NCBI RefSeq assembly: GCF_051020955.1
Contig: NW_027476267.1
Location: forward strand, 248,001 to 312,000
Reading direction: 5' to 3'
Length of the DNA stretch: 64,000 nucleotides
DNA from: Megalopta genalis
Taxonomy: Eukaryota > Arthropoda > Insecta > Hymenoptera > Halictidae
Below are positions 14,101-26,039 of the stretch, piece by piece (within the stretch, counting starts at the first letter, position 1; every line of letters starts with the position of its first letter). The translations under genes were made by a program, and so were the position numbers. The notes beneath the pieces were generated by a model. It worked only from the letters and a program-made list of their open reading frames with translations, did not search any database and was not told the DNA's origin.

Positions 14101-17100
14101 TTTCCCTTGGATTTGAAGCTAAGTCGTTTGATTCGCACGCAGTTGAAGCTAAATCATGTTTATCGCAAGTATTTGAAGGTAAATCATTTGTTTCGCATGA
14201 ATTTGATGCTAAGACTTCTCCTTCGCATTGATTTGAAGTTAAATCATGTGTTTCTCTTGAATTTGAAGCTAACTCGTTTGATTCGCATGCAGTTGAAGCT
14301 AAATCATTTTGTTCACAAGTATCTGAACCCAAAACATTTGTTTCGCATTGTTTTGAAGCTAAGCCTACTACTTCGCATTGATTTGAAGTTAAACCATGTG
14401 TTTCCCTTGGATTTGAAGCTAAGTCGTTTGATTCGCACGCAGTTGAAGCTAAATCATGTTTATCGCAAGTATTTGAAGGTAAATCATTTGTTTCGCATGA
14501 ATTTGATGCTAAGACTTCTCCTTCGCATTGATTTGAAGTTAAATCATGTGTTTCTCTTGAATTTGAAGCTAACTCGTTTGATTCGCATGCAGTTGAAGCT
14601 AAATCATTTTGATCACAAGAATCTGAATCCAAACTATTTGTTTCGCATTGATTTGAACCTAAGCCTCCTACTTCGCATTGATTTGAAGTTAAATCATGTG
14701 TTTCCCTGGGATTTGAAGCTAACTCTTTCCATTCGCATGCAATTGACTCTAAATCGTGTTTATCAGAAGTATTTGAAGCTAAACCATTTCTTTCACATGG
14801 ATTTGAAGCTAAGCCTTCTTCTTCGCATTGATTTGAAGCTAACTCATATGCTTCGCATGGATGTGAAGCTAACTCGTTTGTTTCGCCTGCATTTGAAGCT
14901 ATTTCATTTAAACCGCAGGTATTTGAAGGTAATTCATTTGTTTCGCATTGATTTGAAGCTAAGCCTACTACTTCGCATTGATTTGAAGTTAATTCATGTG
15001 TTTCTCTTGAATTTGAAGCTAAGTCGTTTGATTCGCATGCAGTTGAAGCTAAATCATTTTGTTCACAAGTATCTGAACCCAAAACATTTGTTTCGCATTG
15101 TTTTGAAGCTAAGCCTACTACTTCGCATTGATTTGAAGTTAAACCATGTGTTTCCCTTGGATTTGAAGCTAAGTCGTTTGATTCGCACGCAGTTGAAGCT
15201 AAATCATGTTTATCGCAAGTATTTGAAGGTAAATCATTTGTTTCGCATGAATTTGATGCTAAGACTTCTCCTTCGCATTGATTTGAAGTTAAATCATGTG
15301 TTTCTCTTGAATTTGAAGCTAACTCGTTCCATTCGCATGCAGTTGAAGCTAAATCATTTTGTTCACAAGTATCTGAACCCAAAACATTTGTTTCGCATTG
15401 TTTTGAAGCTAAGCCTACTACTTCGCATTGATTTGAAGTTAAACCATGTGTTTCCCTTGGATTTGAAGCTAAGTCGTTTGATTCGCACGCAGTTGAAGCT
15501 AAATCATGTTTATCGCAAGTATTTGAAGGTAAATCATTTGTTTCGCATGAATTTGATGCTAAGACTTCTCCTTCGCATTGATTTGAAGTTAAATCATGTG
15601 TTTCTCTTGAATTTGAAGCTAAGTCGTTTGATTCGCATGCAGTTGAAGCTAAATCATTTTGATCACAAGTATCTGAATCCAAACCATTTGTTTCGCATTG
15701 ATTTGAAGCTAAGCCTCCTACTTCGCATTGATTTGAAGTTAAATCATGTGTTTCTCTTGAATTTGAAGCTAACTCGTTTGATTCGCATGCAGTTGAAGCT
15801 AAATCATTTTGTTCACAAGTATCTGAACCCAAAACATTTGTTTCGCATTGTTTTGAAGCTAAGCCTACTACTTCGCATTGATTTGAAGTTAAACCATGTG
15901 TTTCCCTTGGATTTGAAGCTAAGTCGTTTGATTCGCACGCAGTTGAAGCTAAATCATGTTTATCGCAAGTATTTGAAGGTAAATCATTTGTTTCGCATGA
16001 ATTTGATGCTAAGACTTCTCCTTCGCATTGATTTGAAGTTAAATCATGTGTTTCTCTTGAATTTGAAGCTAACTCGTTTGATTCGCATGCAGTTGAAGCT
16101 AAATCATTTTGTTCACAAGTATCTGAACCCAAAACATTTGTTTCGCATTGTTTTGAAGCTAAGCCTACTACTTCGCATTGATTTGAAGTTAAACCATGTG
16201 TTTCCCTTGGATTTGAAGCTAAGTCGTTTGATTCGCACGCAGTTGAAGCTAAATCATGTTTATCGCAAGTATTTGAAGGTAAATCATTTGTTTCGCATGA
16301 ATTTGATGCTAAGACTTCTCCTTCGCATTGATTTGAAGTTAAATCATGTGTTTCTCTTGAATTTGAAGCTAACTCGTCTGATTCGCATGCAGTTGAAGCT
16401 AAATCATTTTGATCACAAGAATCTGAATCCAAACTATTTGTTTCGCATTGATTTGAACCTAAGCCTCCTACTTCGCATTGATTTGAAGTTAAATCATGTG
16501 TTTCCCTGGGATTTGAAGCTAACTCGTTCCATTCGCATGCAATTGACTCTAAATCGTGTTTATCAGAAGTATTTGAAGCTAAACCATTTCTTTCACATGG
16601 ATTTGAAGCTAAGCCTTCTTCTTCGCATTGATTTGAAGCTAACTCATATGCTTCGCATGGATGTGAAGCTAACTCGTTTGTTTCGCCTGCATTTGAAGCT
16701 ATTTCATTTAAACCGCAGGTATTTGAAGGTAATTCATTTGTTTCGCATTGATTTGAAGCTAAGCCTACTACTTCGCATTGATTTGAAGTTAATTCATGTG
16801 TTTCTCTTGAATTTGAAGCGAACTCGTTCGATTCGTATGCAGTTGAAACTAAATCATGTTTATCACAAGTATTTGAAGCTAAACCATTTGTTTCGCATTG
16901 ATTTGAAGCTAAGTCTACTACTTTGCATTGATTTGAAGCTGAATCATGTGTTTCGCATGGTCTTGAAGCTAACTCGTTTGTTTCGCCTGCATTTGAAGCT
17001 ATTTCATTTAAACCGCAAGTATCTGAACCCAAAACATTTGTTTCGCATTGTTTTGAAGCTAAGCCTACTACTTCGCATTGATTTGAAGTTAAACCATGTG

Positions 17101-18633
17101 TTTCCCTTGGATTTGAAGCTAATTCGTTTGATTCGCACGCAGTTGAAGCTAAATCATGTTTATCGCAAGTATTTGAAGGTAAATCATTTGTTTCGCATGA
17201 ATTTGATGCTAAGACTTCTCCTTCGCATTGATTTGAAGTTAAATCATGTGTTTCTCTTGAATTTGAAGCTAACTCGTTTGATTCGCATGCAGTTGAAGCT
17301 AAATCATTTTGATCACAAGAATCTGAATCCAAACTATTTGTTTCGCATTGATTTGAACCTAAGCCTCCTACTTCGCATTGATTTGAAGTTAAATCATGTG
17401 TTTCCCTGGGATTTGAAGCTAACTCGTTCCATTCGCATGCAATTGACTCTAAATCGTGTTTATCAGAAGTATTTGAAGCTAAACCATTTCTTTCACATGG
17501 ATTTGAAGCTAAGCCTTCTTCTTCGCATTGATTTGAAGCTAACTCATATGCTTCGCATGGATGTGAAGCTAACTCGTTTGTTTCGCCTGCATTTGAAGCT
17601 ATTTCATTTAAACCGCAGGTATTTGAAGGTAATTCATTTGTTTCGCATTGATTTGAAGCTAAGCCTACTACTTCGCATTGATTTGAAGTTAATTCATGTG
17701 TTTCTCTTGAATTTGAAGCGAACTCGTTCGATTCGTATGCAGTTGAAACTAAATCATGTTTATCACAAGTATTTGAAGCTAAACCATTTGTTTCGCATTG
17801 ATTTGAAGCTAAGTCTACTACTTTGCATTGATTTGAAGCTGAATCATGTGTTTCGCATGGTCTTGAAGCTAACTCGTTTGTTTCGCCTGCATTTGAAGCT
17901 ATTTCATTTAAACCGCAAGTATCTGAACCCAAAACATTTGTTTCGCATTGTTTTGAAGCTAAGCCTACTACTTCGCATTAATTTGAAGTTAAACCATGTG
18001 TTTCCCTTGGATTTGAAGCTAAGTCGTTTGATTCGCACGCAGTTGAAGCTAAATCATGTTTATCGCAAGTATTTGAAGGTAAATCATTTGTTTCGCATGA
18101 ATTTGATGCAAAGACTTCTCCTTCGCATTGATTTGAAGTTAAATCATGTGTTTCTCTTGAATTTGAAGCTAACTCGTTTGATTCGCATGCAGTTGAAGCT
18201 AAATCATTTTGATCACAAGTATCAGAATCCAAACTATTTGTTTCGCATTGATTTGAAGCTAAGCCTCCTACTTCGCATTGATTTGAAGTTAAATCATGTG
18301 TTTCCCTGGGATTTGAAGCTAACTCGTTCCATTCGCATGCAATTGACTCTAAATCGTGTTTATCAGAAGTATTTGAAGCTAAACCATTTCTTTCACATGG
18401 ATTTGAAGTTAAGCCTTCTACTTCATATTGATTTGATGCTAAATCATGTGCTTCGCATGGATTTGAAGCTAACTCGTTTGTTTCGCTTGCATTTGAAGCT
18501 ATTTCATTTAAACCCCAGGTATTTGAAGGAAATTCATTTGTTTCGCATGGATTTGAAGCTAAGCCTTCTACTTCGCATTGATTTGAAGTTAGTATCATGT
18601 GTTTCTCTTGGATTTGAAGCTATCTCGTTTTAA
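11098..18633 (+). other. 2,511-codon repeat-encoded open frame, plus strand (probably not a gene)
   Basis: This is the longest plus-strand open frame. It starts at a GTG (MFLLDLKLSRF if initiated there) and ends in the TTTTAATCGC stop of marker site 5. The product would be about 250 decapeptides of the form [D/N]-L-K-L-[N/T/S]-[H/R/L]-x-[F/Y/L/I]-[R/H]-x, rich in Leu, Lys, Arg, His and Asn, and very basic. There is no signal peptide, no non-repetitive domain and no ATG start in good context. A 30-bp repeat without an internal stop gives such a frame automatically. The same DNA is open on the other strand for nearly as long. I do not assign a function. Confidence 0.2.
11129..17932 (-). other. 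2,267-codon repeat-encoded open frame, minus strand (probably not a gene)
   Basis: Read on the minus strand, the same monomers encode decapeptides such as LASNPCETHD, LASNQCEVEG, LASNTCDKHD and LASTACESNE. The motif L-[AT]-S-[NT]-x-[C]-[E/D]-[T/V/S/K] puts one Cys about every ten residues, and the chain is Asn/Ser/Glu-rich and acidic. It ends in the marker stop (...STACD then TAA) at site 4. The composition looks more like an extracellular repeat protein than the plus-strand reading does. There is no signal peptide, ATG start or flanking domain, and upstream the frame is closed by a TAA variant at about 17,979. A family with this repeat is not known to me. Confidence 0.2.
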
Positions 18634-18658
18634 TCGCATGCAGTTGAAGCTAAACCAT
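18568..18658 (+). repeat. Marker site 5 (subtype 2)
   Basis: The 31-bp E monomer ends GTTAGTATCAT here, unlike GTTAATATCGC at sites 1-4. The stop-bearing TTTAATCGC monomer is unchanged. A' starts at 18,599, exactly 7,501 bp (50 x 150 + 1) after site 4, so no net indel has occurred across fifty higher-order units. Confidence 0.9.
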
Positions 18659-20399
18659 GTTTATCACATGTATCTGAATCCAAACCATTTGTTTCGCATT
18701 GATTTGAAGCTAAGCCTCCTACTTCGCATTGATTTGAAGTTAAATCATGTGTTTCTCTTGAATTTGAAGCTAACTCGTTTGATTCGCATGCAGTTGAAGC
18801 TAAATCATTTTGTTCACAAGTATCTGAACCCAAAACATTTGTTTCGCATTGTTTTGAAGCTAAGCCTACTACTTCGCATTGATTTGAAGTTAAACCATGT
18901 GTTTCCCTTGGATTTGAAGCTAAGTCGTTTGATTCGCACGCAGTTGAAGCTAAATCATGTTTATCGCAAGTATTTGAAGGTAAATCATTTGTTTCGCATG
19001 AATTTGATGCTAAGACTTCTCCTTCGCATTGATTTGAAGTTAAATCATGTGTTTCTCTTGAATTTGAAGCTAACTCGTTTCATTCGCATGCAGTTGAAGC
19101 TAAATCATTTTGATCACAAGTATCTGAATCCAAACTATTTGTTTCGCATTGATTTGAACCTAAGCCTCCTACTTCGCATTGATTTGAAGTTAAATCATGT
19201 GTTTCCCTGGGATTTGAAGCTAACTCGTTCCATTCGCATGCAATTGACTCTAAATCGTGTTTATCAGAAGTATTTGAAGCTAAACCATTTGTTTCACATG
19301 GATTTGAAGCTAAGCCTTCTACTTCGCATGGATTTGAAGCTAACTCGTTTGTTTCGCTTGCATTTGAAGCTAACTCGTTTGTTTCGCCTGCATTTGAAGC
19401 TATTTCATTTAAACCGCAGATTTTTGAAGGTAAATCATTTGTTTCACATGGATTTGAAGCTAAGCCTACTACTTCGCATTGATTTGAAGTTAATTCATGT
19501 GTTTCTCTTGAATTTGAAGCTAAGTCGTTTGATTCGCATGCAGTTGAAGCTAAATCATTTTGATCACAAGTATCTGAATCCAAACCATTTGTTTCGCATT
19601 GATTTGAAGCTAAGCCTCCTACTTCGCATTGATTTGAAGTTAAATCATGTGTTTCTCTTGAATTTGAAGCTAACTCGTTTGATTCGCATGCAGTTGAAGC
19701 TAAATCATTTTGTTCACAAGTATCTGAACCCAAAACATTTGTTTCGCATTGTTTTGAAGCTAAGCCTACTACTTCGCATTGATTTGAAGTTAAACCATGT
19801 GTTTCCCTTGGATTTGAAGCTAATTCGTTTGATTCGCACGCAGTTGAAGCTAAATCATGTTTATCGCAATTATTTGAAGGTAAATCATTTGTTTCGCATG
19901 AATTTGATGCTAAGACTTCTCCTTCGCATTGATTTGAAGTTAAATCATGTGTTTCTCTTGAATTTGAAGCTAACTCGTTTGATTCGCATGCAGTTGAAGC
20001 TAAATCATTTTGATCACAAGAATCTGAATCCAAACTATTTGTTTCGCATTGATTTGAACCTAAGCCTCCTACTTCGCATTGATTTGAAGTTAAATCATGT
20101 GTTTCCCTGGGATTTGAAGCTAACTCGTTCCATTCGCATGCAATTGACTCTAAATCGTGTTTATCAGAAGTATTTGAAGCTAAACCATTTCTTTCACATG
20201 GATTTGAAGTTAAGCCTTCTACTTCATATTGATTTGATGCTAAATCATGTGCTTCGCATGGATTTGAAGCTAACTCGTTTGTTTCGCTTGCATTTGAAGC
20301 TATTTCATTTAAACCCCAGGTATTTGAAGGAAATTCATTTGTTTCGCATGGATTTGAAGCTAAGCCTTCTACTTCGCATTGATTTGAAGTTAGTATCAT
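18599..20399 (+). repeat. 1,801-bp tandem duplication, first copy
   Basis: This segment begins at marker site 5 and ends just before site 6. It shares private variants with 20,400 onward, including a TTCATTCGCATG monomer at 19,079/20,880 and an unusual doubled A-type run (GCTTGCATTTGAAG between two AACTCGTTTG) near 19,330-19,390/21,131-21,191. Positions match with a constant offset of 1,801 bp. Confidence 0.9.
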
Positions 20400-20459
20400 G
20401 TGTTTCTCTTGGATTTGAAGCTATCTCGTTTTAATCGCATGCAGTTGAAGCTAAACCAT
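20369..20459 (+). repeat. Marker site 6 (subtype 2)
   Basis: A' starts at 20,400, 1,801 bp (12 x 150 + 1) after site 5. It forms the internal junction of the 1,801-bp tandem duplication. Confidence 0.9.
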
Positions 20460-22010
20460 GTTTATCACATGTATCTGAATCCAAACCATTTGTTTCGCAT
20501 TGATTTGAAGCTAAGCCTCCTACTTCGCATTGATTTGAAGTTAAATCATGTGTTTCTCTTGAATTTGAAGCTAACTCGTTTGATTCGCATGCAGTTGAAG
20601 CTAAATCATTTTGTTCACAAGTATCTGAACCCAAAACATTTGTTTCGCATTGTTTTGAAGCTAAGCCTACTACTTCGCATTGATTTGAAGTTAAACCATG
20701 TGTTTCCCTTGGATTTGAAGCTAAGTCGTTTGATTCGCACGCAGTTGAAGCTAAATCATGTTTATCGCAAGTATTTGAAGGTAAATCATTTGTTTCGCAT
20801 GAATTTGATGCTAAGACTTCTCCTTCGCATTGATTTGAAGTTAAATCATGTGTTTCTCTTGAATTTGAAGCTAACTCGTTTCATTCGCATGCAGTTGAAG
20901 CTAAATCATTTTGATCACAAGTATCTGAATCCAAACTATTTGTTTCGCATTGATTTGAACCTAAGCCTCCTACTTCGCATTGATTTGAAGTTAAATCATG
21001 TGTTTCCCTGGGATTTGAAGCTAACTCGTTCCATTCGCATGCAATTGACTCTAAATCGTGTTTATCAGAAGTATTTGAAGCTAAACCATTTGTTTCACAT
21101 GGATTTGAAGCTAAGCCTTCTACTTCGCATGGATTTGAAGCTAACTCGTTTGTTTCGCTTGCATTTGAAGCTAACTCGTTTGTTTCGCCTGCATTTGAAG
21201 CTATTTCATTTAAACCGCAGATTTTTGAAGGTAAATCATTTGTTTCACATGGATTTGAAGCTAAGCCTACTACTTCGCATTGATTTGAAGTTAATTCATG
21301 TGTTTCTCTTGAATTTGAAGCTAAGTCGTTTGATTCGCATGCAGTTGAAGCTAAATCATTTTGATCACAAGTATCTGAATCCAAACCATTTGTTTCGCAT
21401 TGATTTGAAGCTAAGCCTCCTACTTCGCATTGATTTGAAGTTAAATCATGTGTTTCTCTTGAATTTGAAGCTAACTCGTTTGATTCGCATGCAGTTGAAG
21501 CTAAATCATTTTGTTCACAAGTATCTGAACCCAAAACATTTGTTTCGCATTGTTTTGAAGCTAAGCCTACTACTTCGCATTGATTTGAAGTTAAACCATG
21601 TGTTTCCCTTGGATTTGAAGCTAATTCGTTTGATTCGCACGCAGTTGAAGCTAAATCATGTTTATCGCAAGTATTTGAAGGTAAATCATTTGTTTCGCAT
21701 GAATTTGATGCTAAGACTTCTCCTTCGCATTGATTTGAAGTTAAATCATGTGTTTCTCTTGAATTTGAAGCTAACTCGTTTGATTCGCATGCAGTTGAAG
21801 CTAAATCATTTTGATCACAAGAATCTGAATCCAAACTATTTGTTTCGCATTGATTTGAACCTAAGCCTCCTACTTCGCATTGATTTGAAGTTAAATCATG
21901 TGTTTCCCTGGGATTTGAAGCTAACTCGTTCCATTCGCATGCAATTGACTCTAAATCGTGTTTATCAGAAGTATTTGAAGCTAAACCATTTCTTTCACAT
22001 GGATTTGAAG
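20400..22010 (+). repeat. 1,801-bp tandem duplication, second copy (collinear part)
   Basis: Collinear with 18,599-20,209 at offset 1,801. Identity stops at 22,011, where this copy continues with the CTAAGCCTCCTTC form of the D/E junction while the first copy has TTAAGCCTTCTAC. The right boundary is therefore a switch between two pre-existing monomer orders, as expected for unequal exchange. Confidence 0.85.
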
Positions 22011-23069
22011 CTAAGCCTCCTTCTTCGCATTGATTTGAAGCTAACTCATATGCTTCGCATGGATGTGAAGCTAACTCGTTTGTTTCGCCTGCATTTGAAG
22101 CTATTTCATTTAAACCGCAGGTATTTGAAGGTAATTCATTTGTTTCGCATTGATTTGAAGCTAAGCCTACTACTTCGCATTGATTTGAAGTTAATTCATG
22201 TGTTTCTCTTGAATTTGAAGCGAACTCGTTCGATTCGTATGCAGTTGAAACTAAATCATGTTTATCACAAGAATTTGAAGCTAAACCATTTGTTTCGCAT
22301 TGATTTGAAGCTAAGTCTACTACTTTGCATTGATTTGAAGCTGAATCATGTGTTTCGCATGGTCTTGAAGCTAACTCGTTTGTTTCGCCTGCATTTGAAG
22401 CTATTTCATTTAAACCGCAAGTATCTGAACCCAAAACATTTGTTTCGCATTGTTTTGAAGCTAAGCCTACTACTTCGCATTAATTTGAAGTTAAACCATG
22501 TGTTTCCCTTGGATTTGAAGCTAAGTCGTTTGATTCGCACGCAGTTGAAGCTAAATCATGTTTATCGCAAGTATTTGAAGGTAAATCATTTGTTTCGCAT
22601 GAATTTGATGCTAAGACTTCTCCTTCGCATTGATTTGAAGTTAAATCATGTGTTTCTCTTGAATTTGAAGCTAACTCGTTTGATTCGCATGCAGTTGAAG
22701 CTAAATCATTTTGATCACAAGTATCAGAATCCAAACTATTTGTTTCGCATTGATTTGAAGCTAAGCCTCCTACTTCGCATTGATTTGAAGTTAAATCATG
22801 TGTTTCCCTGGGATTTGAAGCTAACTCGTTCCATTCGCATGCAGTTGACTCTAAATCGTGTTTATCACAAGTATTTGAAGCTAAACCATTTGTTTCGCAT
22901 GGATTTGAAGTTAAGCCTTCTACTTCATACTGATTTGATGCTAAATCATGTGCTTCGCATGGATTTGAAGCTAACTCGTTTGTTTCGCTTGCATTTGAAG
23001 CTATTTCATTTAAACCGCAGGTATTTGAAGGAAATTCATTTGTTTCGCATGGATTTGAAGCTAAGCCTT

Positions 23070-23160
23070 CTACTTCGCATTGATTTGAAGTTAGTATCAT
23101 GTGTTTCTCTTGGATTTGAAGCTATCTCGTTTTAATCGCATGCAGTTGAAGCTAAACCAT
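23070..23160 (+). repeat. Marker site 7 (subtype 2)
   Basis: A' starts at 23,101, 2,701 bp (18 x 150 + 1) after site 6. Confidence 0.88.
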
Positions 23161-26039
23161 GTTTATCACATGTATCTGAATCCAAACCATTTGTTTCGCA
23201 AAGATTTGAAGCTAAGCCTCCTACTTCGCATTGATTTGAAGTTAAATCATGTGTTTCCCTGGGATTTGAAGCTAACTCGTTCCATTCGCATGCAATTGAC
23301 TCTAAATCGTGTTTATCAGAAGTATTTGAAGTTAAACCATTTGTTTCACATGGATTTGAAGCTAAGCCTTCTACTTCGCATTGATTTGAAGCTAACTCAT
23401 GTGCTTCGCATGGATTTGAAGCTAACTCGTTTGTTTCGCCTGCATTTGAAGCTATTTCATTTAAACCGCAGATATTTGAAGGTAAATCATTTGTTTCGCA
23501 TGGATTTGAAGCTAAGCCTCCTACTTCGCATTGATTTGAAGTTACATCATGTGTTTTCCTGGGATTTGAAGCTAACTCGTTTGATTCGCATGCAATTGAC
23601 TCTAAATCGTGTTTATCAGAAGTATTTGAAGTTAAACCATTGGTTTCACATGGATTTGAAGCTAAGCCTTCTACTTCGCATTGATTTGAAGCTAACTCAT
23701 GTGCTTCGCATGGATTTGAAGCTAACTCGTTTGTTTCGCCTGCATTTGAAGCTATTTCATTTAAACCGCAGATATTTGAAGGTAATTCATTTGTTTCGCA
23801 TTGATTTGAAGCTAAGCCTACTACTTCGCATTGATTTGAATTTAATTCATGTGTTTCTCTTGAATTTGAAGCGAACTCGTTCGATTCGTATGCAGTTGAA
23901 ACTAAATCATGTTTATAACAAGTATTTGAAGCTAAACCATTTGTTTCGCATTGATTTGAAGCTAAGTCTACTACTTTGCATTGATTTGAATTTAAATCAT
24001 GTGTTTCCCTTGAATTTGAAGCTAAGTCGTTTGATTCGCATGCAGTTGAAGCTAAATCATTTTGATCACAAGTATCTGAATCCAAACCATTTGTTTCGCA
24101 TTGATTTGAAGCTAAGCCTCCTACTTCGCATTGATTTGAAGTTAAATCATGTGTTTCTCTTGAATTTGAAGCTAACTCGTTTGATTCGCATGCAGTTGAA
24201 GCTAAATCATTTTGTTCACAAGTATCTGAACCCAAAACATTTGTTTCGCATTGTTTTGAAGCTAAGCCTACTACTTCGCATTGATTTGAAGTTAAACCAT
24301 GTGTTTCCCTTGGATTTGAAGCTAAGTCGTTTGATTCGCACGCAGTTGAAGCTAAATCATGTTTATCGCAAGTATTTGAAGGTAAATCATTTGTTTCGCA
24401 TGAATTTGATGCTAAGACTTCTCCTTCGCATTGATTTGAAGTTAAATCATGTGTTTCTCTTGAATTTGAAGCTAACTCGTTTGATTCGCATGCAGTTGAA
24501 GCTAAATCATTTCGATCACAAGTATCTGAATCCAAACTATTTGTTTCGCATTGATTTGAACCTAAGCCTCCTACTTCGCATTGATTTGAAGTTAAATCAT
24601 GTGTTTCCCTGGGATTTGAAGCTAACTCGTTCCATTCGCATGCAATTGACTCTAAATCGTGTTTATCAGAAGTATTTGAAGCTAAACCATTTGTTTCACA
24701 TGGATTTGAAGCTAAGCCTTCTACTTCGCATTGATTTGAAGCTAACTCATGTGCTTCGCATGGATTTGAAGCTAACTCGTTTGTTTCGCCTGCATTTGAA
24801 GCTATTTCATTTAAACCGCAGATATTTGAAGGTAATTCATTTGTTTCGCATTGATTTGAAGCTAAGCCTACTACTTCGCATTGATTTGAATTTAATTCAT
24901 GTGTTTCTCTTGAATTTGAAGCGAACTCGTTCGATTCGTATGCAGTTGAAACTAAATCATGTTTATAACAAGTATTTGAAGCTAAACCATTTGTTTCGCA
25001 TTGATTTGAAGCTAAGTCTACTACTTTGCATTGATTTGAAGTTAAATCATGTGTTTCCCTTGAATTTGAAGCTAAGTCGTTTGATTCGCATGCAGTTGAA
25101 GCTAAATCATTTTGATCACAAGTATCTGAATCCAAACCATTTGCTTCGCATTGATTTGAAGCTAAGCCTCCTACTTCGCATTGATTTGAAGTTAAATCAT
25201 GTGTTTCTCTTGAATTTGAAGCTAACTCGTTTGATTCGCATGCAGTTGAAGCTAAATCATTTTGTTCACAAGTATCTGAACCCAAAACATTTGTTTCGCA
25301 TTGTTTTGAAGCTAAGCCTACTACTTCGCATTGATTTGAAGTTAAACCATGTGTTTCCCTTGGATTTGAAGCTAAGTCGTTTGATTCGCACGCAGTTGAA
25401 GCTAAATCATGTTTATCGCAAGTATTTGAAGGTAAATCATTTGTTTCGCATGAATTTGATGCTAAGACTTCTCCTTCGCATTGATTTGAAGTTAAATCAT
25501 GTGTTTCTCTTGAATTTGAAGCTAACTCGTTTGATTCGCATGCAGTTGAAGCTAAATCATTTCGATCACAAGTATCTGAATCCAAACTATTTGTTTCGCA
25601 TTGATTTGAACCTAAGCCTCCTACTTCGCATTGATTTGAAGTTAAATCATGTGTTTCCCTGGGATTTGAAGCTAACTCGTTCCATTCGCATGCAATTGAC
25701 TCTAAATCGTGTTTATTAGAAGTATTTGAAGCTAAACCATTTGTTTCACATGGATTTGAAGCTAAGCCTTCTACTTCGCATTGATTTGAAGCTAACTCAT
25801 GTGCTTCGCATGGATTTGAAGCTAACTCGTTTGTTTCGCCTGCATTTGAAGCTATTTCATTTAAACCGCAGATTTTTGAAGGTAAATCATTTGTTTCACA
25901 TGGATTTGAAGCTAAGCCTACTACATCGCATTGATTTGAAGTTAATTCATGTGTTTCTCTTGAATTTGAAGCTAAGTCGTTTGATTCGCATGCAGTTGAA
26001 GCTAAATCATTTTGATGACAAGTATCTGAACCCAAACAT

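Noticed and set aside
11129..17932. Minus-strand product as a pentapeptide-repeat protein (HDLAS-NPCET pattern)
   Set aside because: Leu and Cys alternate at the central position, but the inward-facing i-2 position holds His, Asn or Glu instead of Ala, Cys, Ser, Thr or Val, so the fold's pattern is not met.
11098..18633. Plus-strand product as a leucine-rich-repeat protein
   Set aside because: The Leu spacing (LKL every ten residues) does not match the 20-29 residue LRR consensus. The chain is dominated by Lys, Arg and His with no capping domains.
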